Shown here in pieces: positions 53,655-62,699 of a stretch of 64,000 bases of DNA. A program made the position numbers and the translations under genes. A model generated the notes under the pieces. The model saw only the letters and a program-made list of their open reading frames with translations. It made no database searches and was not told the DNA's origin. This DNA is from Clostridia bacterium (GTDB lineage Bacteria; Bacillota; Clostridia; UBA1381). The first letter of the stretch is position 1. Each line of letters starts with the position of its first letter. The stretch lies in the NCBI GenBank assembly GCA_017415105.1, contig JAFQJD010000002.1, positions 43,607 through 107,606 on the forward strand. Reading direction: 5' to 3'.

Positions 53655-53693
53655 TTATATGTAAATTTACTTTTTAAAAGAGGGATAGATAAA

Positions 53694-54233
53694 ATGAATA
53701 AAAGCTACAAAATGACAATTGCAGGAATAGAGCGTGAATTGCCCTTGTGTGCAATAAATGACAAGCTTGATATTGCGGCATTCATAATGTTTTCTGATGT
53801 TGAGATTACCGTTGCATGTGCTACGGAGTTGTTGAAAAAAGTACCTGATTTTGATGTTATAATTACCGCAGAATCGAAAGGAATTCCGCTTGCATATGAA
53901 ATGGCACGCCAGTCAGGGAAACCATACGTAGTTGTAAGAAAATCAGTTAAACTGTATATGAAAAATTCAACAAAGGTTACCGTTAAGTCAATCACAACCG
54001 CAGAAGAACAGACAATGTATCTGGGTGAGGATGATATGGCAAAGCTGGAGGGCAAGCGTGTACTTATTGTTGATGACGTTATAAGCACGGGCGAATCGCT
54101 CCGCTCGATTGAGCAGTTCTGCAAAAAAGCAAACGCAACCATCTGCGGTGAGGCTGCAGTGCTTGCAGAGGGCGATGCGGCTGACAGAGATGATATAATA
54201 TTTCTTGAGAAATTACCTCTTTTCTTCAAATAA
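53694..54233 (+). CDS. Adenine phosphoribosyltransferase-like PRTase
   Basis: A 179-residue type I PRTase. The PRPP motif VLIVDDVISTGES (about 122-134) is complete, and the segment VIITAESKGIPLAYEMAR with the YVVVRKS strand matches adenine phosphoribosyltransferase. N-terminal region differs somewhat from canonical Apt, so a related purine PRTase is possible. Single-gene unit with its own promoter and terminator. Purine salvage role is inferred. Confidence 0.75.
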   Translation: MNKSYKMTIAGIERELPLCAINDKLDIAAFIMFSDVEITVACATELLKKVPDFDVIITAESKGIPLAYEMARQSGKPYVVVRKSVKLYMKNSTKVTVKSITTAEEQTMYLGEDDMAKLEGKRVLIVDDVISTGESLRSIEQFCKKANATICGEAAVLAEGDAADRDDIIFLEKLPLFFK

Positions 54234-54270
54234 AATACAGCAGGGAGTTGCTCCCTGCTGTGTTTTATTT
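54231..54270. terminator. Bidirectional terminator between apt-like and lipoprotein genes
   Basis: AATACAGCAGGGAG-TTG-CTCCCTGCTGTGTT with T/A runs on both sides; overlaps the lipoprotein stop. Confidence 0.88.
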
Positions 54271-54849
54271 AAGCTTAAATGTCTTCTTCACCGTCTCGCC
54301 TGTTGCCTCACCGTACTTATAAACCGCAACCTCAACAGGTGTTTCTTCATCTGTTATGAAGTAGGTTTTCTGTACTCTTGTTTTCTGGGCAGGGTCTATC
54401 ATCTCTACACCCGAAAGAACATTTATCCCGTCCATATTAACCACTGCAGGCATTATCTTTGTCTGATTCTGTGTTGTGTCTACAGTGAATAAATTTGAGA
54501 ATGCCGCAGGCTGACTTGAGTTGTTCTTATAAGTGAACGCAACTACAAGTATTTTTGACTCCTCCGTTTCAACAATCTTTGCTTCGTCTATTGATACGTA
54601 GTAGTTACCGATTTCGCCATCGGATTGTCCGTCTGCATTCGGCTCAATCGCAAGATAATCACCCTCAAGCTTGTTCATATCAACTTCTTTTCCGGCACCG
54701 TCAATCGTTGTTCCTTTGATTTCGTTGCCCTCTGAATCAACTGCAGCTCCGCCCTGTGTTACAGAGCTTCCTGCATCCTTTGTTGTACCGCACGCTGTCA
54801 TTGCAAGAACAAGTGATGCTGCAGCGATTATTGCCAATAATTTTTTCAT
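54265..54849 (-). CDS. Lipoprotein with DUF5067-like domain
   Basis: A 194-residue lipoprotein: lipobox MTAC (Cys about 20), Gly/Ser/Thr linker (to about 75), then an Ig-like beta domain with YYVSIDEAKIVE, ILVVAFTYKNNSSQPAAFSNLF and VEVAVYKYG. The alternation of strands and the Asn-rich turn match DUF5067/immunoprotective extracellular domains common in clostridia. Function unknown. GGAAC-type ribosome site precedes the start; a single-gene unit. Confidence 0.7.
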   Translation of the reverse strand: MKKLLAIIAAASLVLAMTACGTTKDAGSSVTQGGAAVDSEGNEIKGTTIDGAGKEVDMNKLEGDYLAIEPNADGQSDGEIGNYYVSIDEAKIVETEESKILVVAFTYKNNSSQPAAFSNLFTVDTTQNQTKIMPAVVNMDGINVLSGVEMIDPAQKTRVQKTYFITDEETPVEVAVYKYGEATGETVKKTFKLK

Positions 54850-54953
54850 ATTTATATACCAGTTCCTTTCTGTTGTCTATCGTGTATATACTACCACAAC
54901 ACTCACAAAAAATCAAGTGTTTTGCCGAAAATTCATATACGCTTAACATTTAT

Positions 54954-54982
54954 TTGACATAATTTTTATGTTTTGGTATAAT
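54954..54982 (+). promoter_or_regulatory. Promoter of malQ
   Basis: TTGACA (54954-54959), 17-nt spacer, TATAAT (54977-54982): full consensus. Confidence 0.8.
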
Positions 54983-55014
54983 AACTATATTATCATCTGA
55001 AAGGAATGGGAAAA

Positions 55015-56499
55015 TTGCGAACAAGCGGAATACTTATGCATATATCGTCTTTGCCGTCAGAATACGGCATAGGAACATTGGGCGATGAAGCATATAAATT
55101 TATAGATTTTTTGAAAGAGGCGGGACAAAGCTTGTGGCAGATACTGCCGGTGTGCCCGACAAGCTACGGCGATTCGCCGTATCAGTCGTTTTCGACATAT
55201 GCCGGAAACCCGTATTTTATAGATTTTGATTTACTACAAAAAGAGGGGCTTCTTGAAAAATCAGAGTATGCGAGCATAAACTGGGGCGAGGATGCCGAGC
55301 GTGTTGATTACGAAAAATTATATAATAACAGATTTGATGTTTTGAAAAAGGCTTATAAACGTTTTTGCGATACCGATAAATCTCTGTTCTATAAATTTCT
55401 TGACGATAACGAGCGGTGGATTTCAAACTATGCACTGTTTATGTCAATCAAGAACGACAACGACGGCAAATGCTGGCTTGAATGGGAGGACGGCTTAAAA
55501 CGCCGTGACCCTCACTCCTTATGGCTTTTTAAGGAAGCACATACAGAGGACGTGGAGTTCTGGGAATTTGTGCAGTATAAGTTCTTTGAACAATGGAAAC
55601 TGCTTAAGGCATATGCAACAGAAAAAGGTATAAAAATAATAGGAGATATCCCGATATATGTTGCACTTGACAGTGCGGATGTGTGGGTTTCACCCGACAT
55701 ATTTGACCTTGACGATAATCTTTTGCCCAAAACCGTTGCAGGCTGTCCGCCGGACATTTTCTCCGATGACGGTCAGCTGTGGGGAAATCCGATTTATAAC
55801 TGGCAAAGACACAAGGAAACAGGCTATGGCTGGTGGATTGACAGAATGAAACAGGCGATGGAGCTGTATGATATTGTCCGCATAGACCATTTCCGTGGCT
55901 TTGATGAGTTTTTTACGGTTCCGTTCGGAGACGAAACGGCAAGAGGCGGAACGTGGCGGCAGGGACCGGGTATGGATTTATTCCGTGCACTTGAGGAAAG
56001 GCTGGGCACATTGCCGATTATCGCAGAGGATTTAGGATTCTTAACGCCGAGCGTTAAAGAGCTTCTCGTGAATTCGGGGTATCCCGGAATGAAGGTTCTG
56101 CAGTATGCATTCTCCGACACGGAAAACGATTATCTGCCGTTTCGATACGACAAAAACTGCGTATGCTATGTCGGTACACACGATAATGCACCGATAAAAG
56201 AATGGATTACGGAAATTACCGATGATGAATTGACATTCTGCAAAAAGTATATGGGATTTACCGGCAAAACAGACGGCGAATTTGTGTGGGAGCTGATACG
56301 GCTTATGATGGCTTCCGTCGCAGATACTGCAATTATTCTGATGCAGGACTGCCTTGAGCTTGGTGCCACAGCTCGTATGAATACGCCGTCAATGCCATAC
56401 GGCAACTGGCAGTGGCGTATGAAAAAGGGTGCAATAACAGAAGCCTTAACCGAAAAAATAGCAAATATAACCGAATTATACGGACGAATAAAAGAGTAG
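55015..56499 (+). CDS. malQ: 4-alpha-glucanotransferase (amylomaltase)
   Basis: A 494-residue GH77 enzyme transferring alpha-1,4-glucan segments. Catalytic regions: IVRIDHFRGFDEF (nucleophile Asp), PIIAEDLGFLTPSV (acid/base Glu) and YVGTHDNAPIKEW (third Asp). I use TTG 55015 (product MRTSGILMHISSLPS), because AAAGGA lies 9 nt upstream of it but directly abuts the ATG at 55006, and the family normally starts at this point. Single gene with own promoter; 7 nt from the convergent larC end. Role: glycogen or maltodextrin use. Confidence 0.93.
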   Translation: MRTSGILMHISSLPSEYGIGTLGDEAYKFIDFLKEAGQSLWQILPVCPTSYGDSPYQSFSTYAGNPYFIDFDLLQKEGLLEKSEYASINWGEDAERVDYEKLYNNRFDVLKKAYKRFCDTDKSLFYKFLDDNERWISNYALFMSIKNDNDGKCWLEWEDGLKRRDPHSLWLFKEAHTEDVEFWEFVQYKFFEQWKLLKAYATEKGIKIIGDIPIYVALDSADVWVSPDIFDLDDNLLPKTVAGCPPDIFSDDGQLWGNPIYNWQRHKETGYGWWIDRMKQAMELYDIVRIDHFRGFDEFFTVPFGDETARGGTWRQGPGMDLFRALEERLGTLPIIAEDLGFLTPSVKELLVNSGYPGMKVLQYAFSDTENDYLPFRYDKNCVCYVGTHDNAPIKEWITEITDDELTFCKKYMGFTGKTDGEFVWELIRLMMASVADTAIILMQDCLELGATARMNTPSMPYGNWQWRMKKGAITEALTEKIANITELYGRIKE

Positions 56500-56506
56500 T
56501 CAGCGA

Positions 56507-57721
56507 CTACTCTTTTATCATATTCCTTACATCATCAATGCTCAAACCCTGTTCTTTTGCGATTTTTGCAAGGTCATCATACTCTAACTTTCTGCGTGTA
56601 ACGCCGTAGCCTGATGAAATCTTGCAACGCACCTCGCCGTAGGGCGTTTCATATTTTTTGATTTCTCTGTCAAGTATATGACGGTGTGTTACTGTTTCAC
56701 GCACGCCTATGGTTGTTGTATGCTTAAACAGCAGTTCTATCATTTTGTCTTTTTCATCTTCTGTGCACATCACACGTATCAAAGTGCCCGGACGTGATTT
56801 TTTCATACCTATAGGAATGGTGTAAACCTCACGTGCACCGCCATCAAACAGCCTGTCCATTGCAAAGCTTATTGCTTCGCCTGTCATATCGTCAACATTA
56901 CAGGAAAGCTCAAGGATTACATCCTTTTTGCCGTCCGCATCACCAAGCATTGCCCTCACGCAGTTTGCCGCCTCAAAATCCTTTTTACCCATTCCGTAGC
57001 CGATAGCCTGCGTTCTCATAATGGGCATTTCACCAAATTCATCGGCAAACTTCTTTATAAGTGCCGCACCGGTAGGCGTGCAAAGCTCGCCCTTGATGCT
57101 TCCGCCGTAAATCGGGACATCTTTTAATATATACGCCGTTGCCGGTGCAGGAACGGGAAGTATTCCGTGTGCACAATGCACCTGTCCGCTTCCGACGTGA
57201 ATTGGGGATACCACCACCTTGTCGGGGTTAAGTCTGTCTATAAGCATACAAACGGCAGTGACATCCGCAACAGCATCCATTGTGCCGACCTCGTGAAAAT
57301 GTATATCCGTAACAGGTACACCGTGTGCATGGCTTTCAGCCTCCGCAATAAGGTTATACACCGACAGAACATCGGACTTTATTTTATCACTTACAGCAAG
57401 ATGCGAAATTATATGCTCAATCTCGTGCATACCGCTATGGTGATGGTGTTCATGATGCTCGTCATGAGATGGCTCGTGATGAGGCTCGTCATGGTGATGA
57501 TGGTGATGCTCGCCCTCTTCTTCACCGTGAACAGTTACCGATATATGTGTGCCCGTGATACCGCATTTTACTGACTTTTCCTTTTTAAATTCAACTCCGT
57601 TGATACCGAGCGAGTTAAGCTCTTTAACAAATGCATCAGGATCGGGCAAAAGCTCTAAAAGCGATGCTGTGAGCATATCGCCTGCCGCACCCATTGAGCA
57701 GTCTAAATATAAAATCTTCAT
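56507..57721 (-). CDS. larC: Nickel-pincer cofactor biosynthesis protein LarC
   Basis: A 404-residue LarC, which inserts nickel into the pincer nucleotide. It starts with MKILYLDCSMGAAGDMLTA, the family signature. Residues about 66-97 are extremely His-rich (about 16 His), a likely nickel reservoir. The C-terminal CTP-binding region is present in the same frame. In Lactobacillus larC is read through a programmed frameshift; here it is a single uninterrupted frame. 3 nt after larB. The nickel-dependent racemase larA itself is not in the window. Confidence 0.93.
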   Translation of the reverse strand: MKILYLDCSMGAAGDMLTASLLELLPDPDAFVKELNSLGINGVEFKKEKSVKCGITGTHISVTVHGEEEGEHHHHHHDEPHHEPSHDEHHEHHHHSGMHEIEHIISHLAVSDKIKSDVLSVYNLIAEAESHAHGVPVTDIHFHEVGTMDAVADVTAVCMLIDRLNPDKVVVSPIHVGSGQVHCAHGILPVPAPATAYILKDVPIYGGSIKGELCTPTGAALIKKFADEFGEMPIMRTQAIGYGMGKKDFEAANCVRAMLGDADGKKDVILELSCNVDDMTGEAISFAMDRLFDGGAREVYTIPIGMKKSRPGTLIRVMCTEDEKDKMIELLFKHTTTIGVRETVTHRHILDREIKKYETPYGEVRCKISSGYGVTRRKLEYDDLAKIAKEQGLSIDDVRNMIKE

Positions 57722-57724
57722 ATT

Positions 57725-58477
57725 TTATTCCTTTCCATGATTTATCATGCTGGCTAAATATCCCGCACCAAATCCATTGTCAATATTTACTACCGATACA
57801 CCGCTTGCACAGGAATTGAGCATTGACAAAAGTGCCGAGAGACCGTTAAATGATGCACCGTATCCGACACTTGTCGGCACTGCAATTACCGGACAATCCG
57901 CAAGACCGCCCACAACGCTTGCAAGTGCACCCTCCATACCTGCAACGGCGATTACCACCTTTGCACGCATTATTTCCTCTGAATGTGACAGGAGCCTGTG
58001 TATGCCTGCAACACCCACGTCATAAAGTCTTGTAACTTTGTTTTTAAGTACCTCAGCTGTGAGTGCCGCTTCCTCTGCTACTGGCATATCGCTCGTTCCG
58101 CCGGTTGCAATCACAATGCTTGATTCTGTATCAGGCTCGGGCATATCTCCGACTATTCCTATACGGCTCATTTTATGATACGTAAACGGCAACGACTTTT
58201 GGGCAAGCTCTGCCGCCTCATCGCTCATTCTCGTTATAAGCACATTCTCCTGTCCGTTTTTAAGCATATTTTCCGCGATGCCCACAATCTGCTCCGGCGT
58301 TTTGCCGGCACCGTAGATTACCTCAGCAACGCCTTGCCTTACGCCTCTGTGGTGGTCAAGCTTTGCATAGCCTAAATCCTCAAACGGTGCTGTTTTGATT
58401 TTAAGCATCGCATCATCAACCGACATTGTTCCGTCTGCTATCTGGTTTAACAGCTTTTTTAATTCTCTCTGCTCCAT
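57725..58477 (-). CDS. larB: Nickel-pincer cofactor biosynthesis protein LarB
   Basis: A 250-residue protein with a PurE-like core that carboxylates and hydrolyses nicotinic acid adenine dinucleotide. FEDLGYAKLDHHRGVRQGVAEVIYG marks the LarB N-terminus (shown by its motif), IVIATGGTSD is the PurE-like nucleotide loop and GMEGALASVVGGL the core. AAAGGA precedes the ATG. It lies between larE (1 nt) and larC (3 nt). Confidence 0.93.
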   Translation of the reverse strand: MEQRELKKLLNQIADGTMSVDDAMLKIKTAPFEDLGYAKLDHHRGVRQGVAEVIYGAGKTPEQIVGIAENMLKNGQENVLITRMSDEAAELAQKSLPFTYHKMSRIGIVGDMPEPDTESSIVIATGGTSDMPVAEEAALTAEVLKNKVTRLYDVGVAGIHRLLSHSEEIMRAKVVIAVAGMEGALASVVGGLADCPVIAVPTSVGYGASFNGLSALLSMLNSCASGVSVVNIDNGFGAGYLASMINHGKE

Positions 58478-58478
58478 A

Positions 58479-59222
58479 TTATCTTTCCTTTATCTCTAAA
58501 ATTTCGTTTTTGAAATTCTTCTTTATTACGTTCAGTAATTCATTGTGCATATTTTCTGCTTTGTCAAGCTGGTCTTTTTTTATTTCAAGCTTTGCAGTAT
58601 CTCCGTCTGTTCTTACACGGAAATCCGAAAAACCAAGCGACATAAGCTCAAGCTCTGTTGCTTCAACCTTGCCGAGCAGGGTTTTATTAAGTACAGTATT
58701 TGTCTTAACACGTGTTGCAAGACACGAATATGAGGGCTTATTCCACGTAAAAAGTCCTGCTTCCTTTGAAAGCTTTCGTATCTCGTCCTTTGTAAGACCA
58801 CACTCACGCAAGGGTGAGCGTACCGAAAGCTCCGAAATCGCTTTCGCTCCCGGACGGTCGGATAAATCATCAGATGCGTTTGTTCCGTCGATGATGAGTG
58901 CATATCCGTCCTTTTGTGCCTGTGCCTTTAGTGTCGAAAACAATACTTTTTTGCAGTAATAGCAACGGTTTTCGGGATTTTTCGCAATATCTTTGTGTGA
59001 AAGAATGTCATATTCAATTACTCTGAGCTTTACTCCGATTTTTTCACACAAACGCAATGCGTCATAAAGCTCAAATTCCGGCTGAAATGCCGTTTTTATA
59101 TAGTACGGCTGTATATCGGCACCGCACTCCTTTGCTTTATACAAAAGATATGCCGAATCCACTCCGCCCGAAAAGCCGATTGCGACTTTTGGGTTTTTCT
59201 TAAAAAATTCGTTCAAATTCAT
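58479..59222 (-). CDS. larE: Sulfur transferase LarE
   Basis: A 247-residue PP-loop protein: VAIGFSGGVDSAYLL (P-loop, about 12-26), the ENRCYYCKK motif (about 84-92) and KPSYSCLATRV (about 163-173), the latter holding the Cys that supplies sulfur in the single-use type or binds an Fe-S cluster in other LarE proteins. Which chemistry applies here cannot be told from this sequence alone. First of larE-larB-larC, 2 nt after the ABC binding-protein gene. Confidence 0.92.
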   Translation of the reverse strand: MNLNEFFKKNPKVAIGFSGGVDSAYLLYKAKECGADIQPYYIKTAFQPEFELYDALRLCEKIGVKLRVIEYDILSHKDIAKNPENRCYYCKKVLFSTLKAQAQKDGYALIIDGTNASDDLSDRPGAKAISELSVRSPLRECGLTKDEIRKLSKEAGLFTWNKPSYSCLATRVKTNTVLNKTLLGKVEATELELMSLGFSDFRVRTDGDTAKLEIKKDQLDKAENMHNELLNVIKKNFKNEILEIKER

Positions 59223-59224
59223 AG

Positions 59225-60172
59225 TTATTCCTCTTTTTTATCGGAAAAGAAACCTTTTGATAACTTCTCTACTGTATATGCTATACGATTACCCGGCAAT
59301 ACACTCTCAAGGTCGATTACAACAAATCGTTCATTTTTCACACAGTCAAGCTGTGACAAGACTTTGTTTGCCTTGATTTCGGCGATTTTTTCCTCAACTG
59401 ACGGTGAATCGTAATCGTGTATCACAATAACGTCAGGCTTACGCTTTATTATTTCCTCATAGCTCACTGTAACCCACTGTTTATCCTTAAGGTCGTCAAA
59501 GATATTCTTACCGCCGGCAAGGCTTATAAGCTGTGACTCAAAATTTATGCCACTGCAGGTAAAAACCCCGTCATTACCGCTATCATATACCAATACATTC
59601 GGTTTGTCAAGGTTTTTCACCTTATCACCCACTGCTGATATACGTGATTTCTGGTCATCAACATATTTTTGTGCCGTTTCTTTTATTCCGAAAAGCTTTC
59701 CTATATCAAGTATTTCCCGATACTGTTCATCAACCGTTGTTGCTGAGTTTTTGTAAACACTCATACCGTAGCTTTTAAGCTCGGCAATATCAAGGTTACT
59801 TTCGCCAAACTCCCAGTCAATGCCGTATATGAAATCCGCACCGCTTGATATAACCGCTTCACGAGTCGCAGAGCCATAATTCATTTCGGGTATATCCTTA
59901 TAGATTTCTGCATATTCCGGCAACGGGCCACGGCTATGATTTTTAAGTGATGTTCCTGCGATTTTATCCCCAAGTCCCAATGCTACAAAAAGCTCGGTAC
60001 AGTTCGGGCCAAGTGTCAGGACTTTTTCGGGTGTTTTGTTTACGGTCACCTCTCTGTCGTAGTTCTTAACAGTTACGGGGTAACCCTCCTGCGTTGCAGT
60101 GTTTTCTGTGTTTTTTGCTGTGCAGGCTGTAAGCATAAGAACAGCCAGAAACAAAGCTGTCAGTTTCTTCAT
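59225..60172 (-). CDS. ABC importer substrate-binding lipoprotein (FecB/BtuF type)
   Basis: A 315-residue lipoprotein: lipobox LTAC (Cys about 17), then the class III binding-protein fold (EVTVNKTPEKVLTLGPNCTE N-terminal, ISSGADFIYG, VSYEEIIKRKPDVIVIHDY). This family binds siderophores, haem or cobalamin, and some members bind nickel or cobalt complexes. The immediate link to larE-B-C (2 nt) suggests nickel, which is inference. 1 nt after the ATPase gene. Confidence 0.88.
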   Translation of the reverse strand: MKKLTALFLAVLMLTACTAKNTENTATQEGYPVTVKNYDREVTVNKTPEKVLTLGPNCTELFVALGLGDKIAGTSLKNHSRGPLPEYAEIYKDIPEMNYGSATREAVISSGADFIYGIDWEFGESNLDIAELKSYGMSVYKNSATTVDEQYREILDIGKLFGIKETAQKYVDDQKSRISAVGDKVKNLDKPNVLVYDSGNDGVFTCSGINFESQLISLAGGKNIFDDLKDKQWVTVSYEEIIKRKPDVIVIHDYDSPSVEEKIAEIKANKVLSQLDCVKNERFVVIDLESVLPGNRIAYTVEKLSKGFFSDKKEE

Positions 60173-60173
60173 A

Positions 60174-60944
60174 TTAAAATCCCTCCGGTAAAAATGTTAT
60201 GGTAGGTTTTTTTGTTATGGGATGTATTTCAACGGTGCAGTTTACGCCGTATACATCATAGATGTTTTCGGGCGTAAAAATTTCTGTCGGTGTACCCGAA
60301 AGCACGATTTTGCCGTCCTTTAAGACGTATATTCTGTCACAGTAGAGTGATGCCATATTCAAATCGTGAATTGCGGCAAGAACCGTTACGTCAAGTCTTT
60401 TTATAAAGTCGAATATCTGCATCTGATAGCCTATATCAAGGTGGTTTGTCGGCTCGTCAAGCAGCCAGAAATCGCTTTCCTGTGCAACTGCACGGGCGAT
60501 TATGACACGTTGCTTCTCGCCTCCCGAAAGCTCCTGAAAATCACGGTCTGCCATATTTTCCATTCCCACATGCTCAAGTGCGTGATGCGTCATATACACA
60601 TCCTCTGCCGTATCGGCATCAAACAGCTTTTTATGCGGTGTTCTGCCCATTGCCACAATTTCAGATGCTGTGAAATCGAACGGAATTTCGTTTTCCTGCC
60701 CGACAACCGCCATTTTCTGTGCCGATTTTTTATAGCTCATTTTAAGCAGATTCTCACCGTCAAGCACTGCCGTTCCGGTGTGCGGAGAAAGTGCACGGTA
60801 GAGATTTTTAAGAACGGTCGATTTGCCACTGCCGTTAGGGCCTATTATTCCTATAAACTCACCTTTTTTTACGTTTATTGTTATGTCCTCAACGGTGTTC
60901 CCGTTGCAGTACGAAAAAGAGAGTCCGTCAATTTCCAGTCTCAT
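60174..60944 (-). CDS. ABC importer ATPase (FecE/BtuD type)
   Basis: A 256-residue ATPase: Walker A GPNGSGKST, signature LSGGEKQRV, Walker B FWLLDEPTNH. ATG 60944 has GGAGG 8 nt upstream and overlaps the permease stop by 4 nt (ATGA); an earlier in-frame ATG at 60968 lies within the permease gene. Energises uptake through the adjacent permease. Confidence 0.93.
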   Translation of the reverse strand: MRLEIDGLSFSYCNGNTVEDITINVKKGEFIGIIGPNGSGKSTVLKNLYRALSPHTGTAVLDGENLLKMSYKKSAQKMAVVGQENEIPFDFTASEIVAMGRTPHKKLFDADTAEDVYMTHHALEHVGMENMADRDFQELSGGEKQRVIIARAVAQESDFWLLDEPTNHLDIGYQMQIFDFIKRLDVTVLAAIHDLNMASLYCDRIYVLKDGKIVLSGTPTEIFTPENIYDVYGVNCTVEIHPITKKPTITFLPEGF

Positions 60945-61981
60945 CGCTGTTTCCTCCGTAGCATCCATATGAATATCGGTCCGCCGATTACTGCGGTAAG
61001 TATGCCCACCGGCAACTCCTCCGGTGCAATTACCATTCTTGCAAGAACATCAACCCATACAACAAGTATTCCGCCAAGCAGTGCCGAGACCGGAAGCACC
61101 TTACGGTGGTCTCCGCCTGTTATAAGGCGTGTGAAATGCGGTACCATAAGCCCAACAAACCCGATTGAACCGCTTATCGCTATTGTAACGCCAGACATAA
61201 GCGATGCCACAAGTATTAAAAGCTTTTGGAGTCTGCCGACGTTTATGCCAAGTGTTCCTGCACTCTCATCACCAAGAACAAGCAGGTTAAGACCACGGTA
61301 ATTTATCATAAGCACAACCATGCATACGGCTAAAACCGCAAGCGGAAGAGTGAGATAATCCCATTTTGCACCTGCAAGGCTTCCCGACATCCAGAAGGCC
61401 GCATTATGAAGTCCCAGAGCATTTGGTGCACTCAAGGTTATAATGTTGGTTACGCCGTCCATAATCATAGACACCGCAACGCCTGAAAGCAGGAGCTGTG
61501 GGATATTGATACGTCCGTTGGTGCGTGAGATTATATATACAAATATAATCGTCACTGCAGAGCCGATAAATGCACTTAATGACAGCGAATACTGACCGAG
61601 AAACGAGAACACACCAAAGAGCATTCCGAGTGTTGCAAATGCTGATGCACCCGACGATACACCGAGTATAAACGGGTCTGCAAGCTTGTTTCTGACAAGT
61701 GCCTGCATCGTGACGCCCGTAACTGCAAGCGATGCACCGACTATCAATCCGAGAAGTACTCTCGGTAGCCGCAATCCGATTATGATATTATAATCAAGCT
61801 GTTCCCACGTCTGGGGGATAACCGAGCCGAGAAACGGAATACGGCTTATAAGTATTTTTGCTGTTGTTATGGGTGAGACCGATACAGGTCCGAGACCTAC
61901 AGCAATAATTACCGTAACGACTGCACATATAATAAGTACAGTTATTAAAATTTTTGTGTTTAGTCTTTTGTGTTTTGACAT
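60941..61981 (-). CDS. ABC importer permease (FecCD family)
   Basis: A 346-residue type II importer permease with about ten membrane helices; GLRLPRVLLGLIVGASLAVTG and the coupling region GFVGLMVPHFTRL are characteristic FecCD/BtuC segments. It is the first gene after a structured leader. GAGGTGAAT precedes the ATG. Operon: permease-ATPase-binding protein-larE-larB-larC. Confidence 0.93.
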   Translation of the reverse strand: MSKHKRLNTKILITVLIICAVVTVIIAVGLGPVSVSPITTAKILISRIPFLGSVIPQTWEQLDYNIIIGLRLPRVLLGLIVGASLAVTGVTMQALVRNKLADPFILGVSSGASAFATLGMLFGVFSFLGQYSLSLSAFIGSAVTIIFVYIISRTNGRINIPQLLLSGVAVSMIMDGVTNIITLSAPNALGLHNAAFWMSGSLAGAKWDYLTLPLAVLAVCMVVLMINYRGLNLLVLGDESAGTLGINVGRLQKLLILVASLMSGVTIAISGSIGFVGLMVPHFTRLITGGDHRKVLPVSALLGGILVVWVDVLARMVIAPEELPVGILTAVIGGPIFIWMLRRKQR

Positions 61982-61994
61982 ATATTCACCTCTT

Positions 61995-62136
61995 TAAAAT
62001 ATAAAAAGGTATGCCTTTCCCTTCAGGGAAAACGCATACCTTCTGTGTATACAAAATCATAAATTAGCTAATTGGTATTAAATGCTTCAGCATCGTTATC
62101 CGAGCTTCATGCCCGGTCTTTGGTGTATCACACTTT
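61995..62136 (-). promoter_or_regulatory. Structured leader with terminator hairpin before the ABC/lar operon (candidate riboswitch or attenuator)
   Basis: On the minus strand, after the DUF3842 stop, three small hairpins follow one another: GTGT-GAT-ACAC, CCGGGC-ATGAA-GCTCGG and ATGC-TGAA-GCAT, then AATTAGCTAATT, then a strong hairpin AAGGTATGC...GCATACCTT (62003-62043) with T-run. The permease starts about 20 nt later. Such aptamer-plus-terminator layout is typical of riboswitches. The B12 box and the NiCo consensus are not visible. No promoter is obvious, so it may be an intercistronic attenuator. Confidence 0.5.
62003..62043 (-). terminator. Terminator within the leader
   Basis: AAGGTATGCGTTTTCCC-TGAA-GGGAAAGGCATACCTT followed by TTTAT on the minus strand. 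Confidence 0.8.
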
Positions 62137-62538
62137 TCAGAGTTTTTTTATTTCGTTTATTATTTCATCAATGTGTCCCGAAACACTTTGTCCGCCCACA
62201 CCTGCGATACGTGTGTTACAGGTATTAAACGGTATTAAAAATCTTGTTGCTCTGCTTTGTGCAACCGCACATGCCATTGCCGGCGTTATCTCGCCAAGCA
62301 TTGCATCTGCAACTATTATTCCGATTGGTCCGACTATAACATCTGCATTACGGCATCCGACAACAACTGCATTCTCACCCGTTGCCGCACCGTCAGCACC
62401 TGCCTTTAACATTGCCGATGTTGCCGTAACATTTGTGCCTACGGCTGTGACTTCTGCGTCCGGTATATTCTGCTTTATGGCGGAAACTATCTGTTTTCCG
62501 ATGCCGCCGCCCTGTGCGTCAATTACAAGTATATTCAT
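62137..62538 (-). CDS. DUF3842-family protein
   Basis: A 133-residue protein with a Rossmann-like start (MNILVIDAQGGGIGKQIVSAI) and the conserved ATGENAVVVGCRNADVI and FNTCNTRIAGVG segments of DUF3842. The family is frequent in clostridia but uncharacterised. I use ATG 62538 with AAAGGTG upstream. It is followed by the structured leader; whether it belongs to the same transcript is unclear. Confidence 0.85.
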   Translation of the reverse strand: MNILVIDAQGGGIGKQIVSAIKQNIPDAEVTAVGTNVTATSAMLKAGADGAATGENAVVVGCRNADVIVGPIGIIVADAMLGEITPAMACAVAQSRATRFLIPFNTCNTRIAGVGGQSVSGHIDEIINEIKKL

Positions 62539-62640
62539 AAAAAACACCTTTGAACTTTTATTACACACTGATTATACCACAAAAAACAGCCAATGTAAAG
62601 AAAATATGTTACTATTTGTGGCAAAAAAGTGTCTTTTTAA

Positions 62641-62669
62641 TTGACATATTTTCTTTTAAGTAGTAAAAT
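62641..62669 (+). promoter_or_regulatory. Promoter of the chromate transporter pair
   Basis: TTGACA (62641-62646), 17-nt spacer, TAAAAT (62664-62669), 31 nt before the start. Confidence 0.75.
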
Positions 62670-62699
62670 ATATAATATATCACCAACGGAGGTACTTTA

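Noticed and set aside
53492..53693. T-box leader before ileS
   Set aside because: The consensus promoter leaves only about 55 nt of leader and no T-box sequence is visible. serS likewise has no space for one.
55006..55014. ATG start of malQ at 55006
   Set aside because: The ribosome site AAAGGA directly touches this ATG; the TTG at 55015 has correct spacing and gives the usual N-terminus.
61995..62136. Cobalamin or NiCo riboswitch
   Set aside because: The B12 box and the conserved NiCo junction sequences were looked for on the minus strand and not found; kept only as an unassigned leader.
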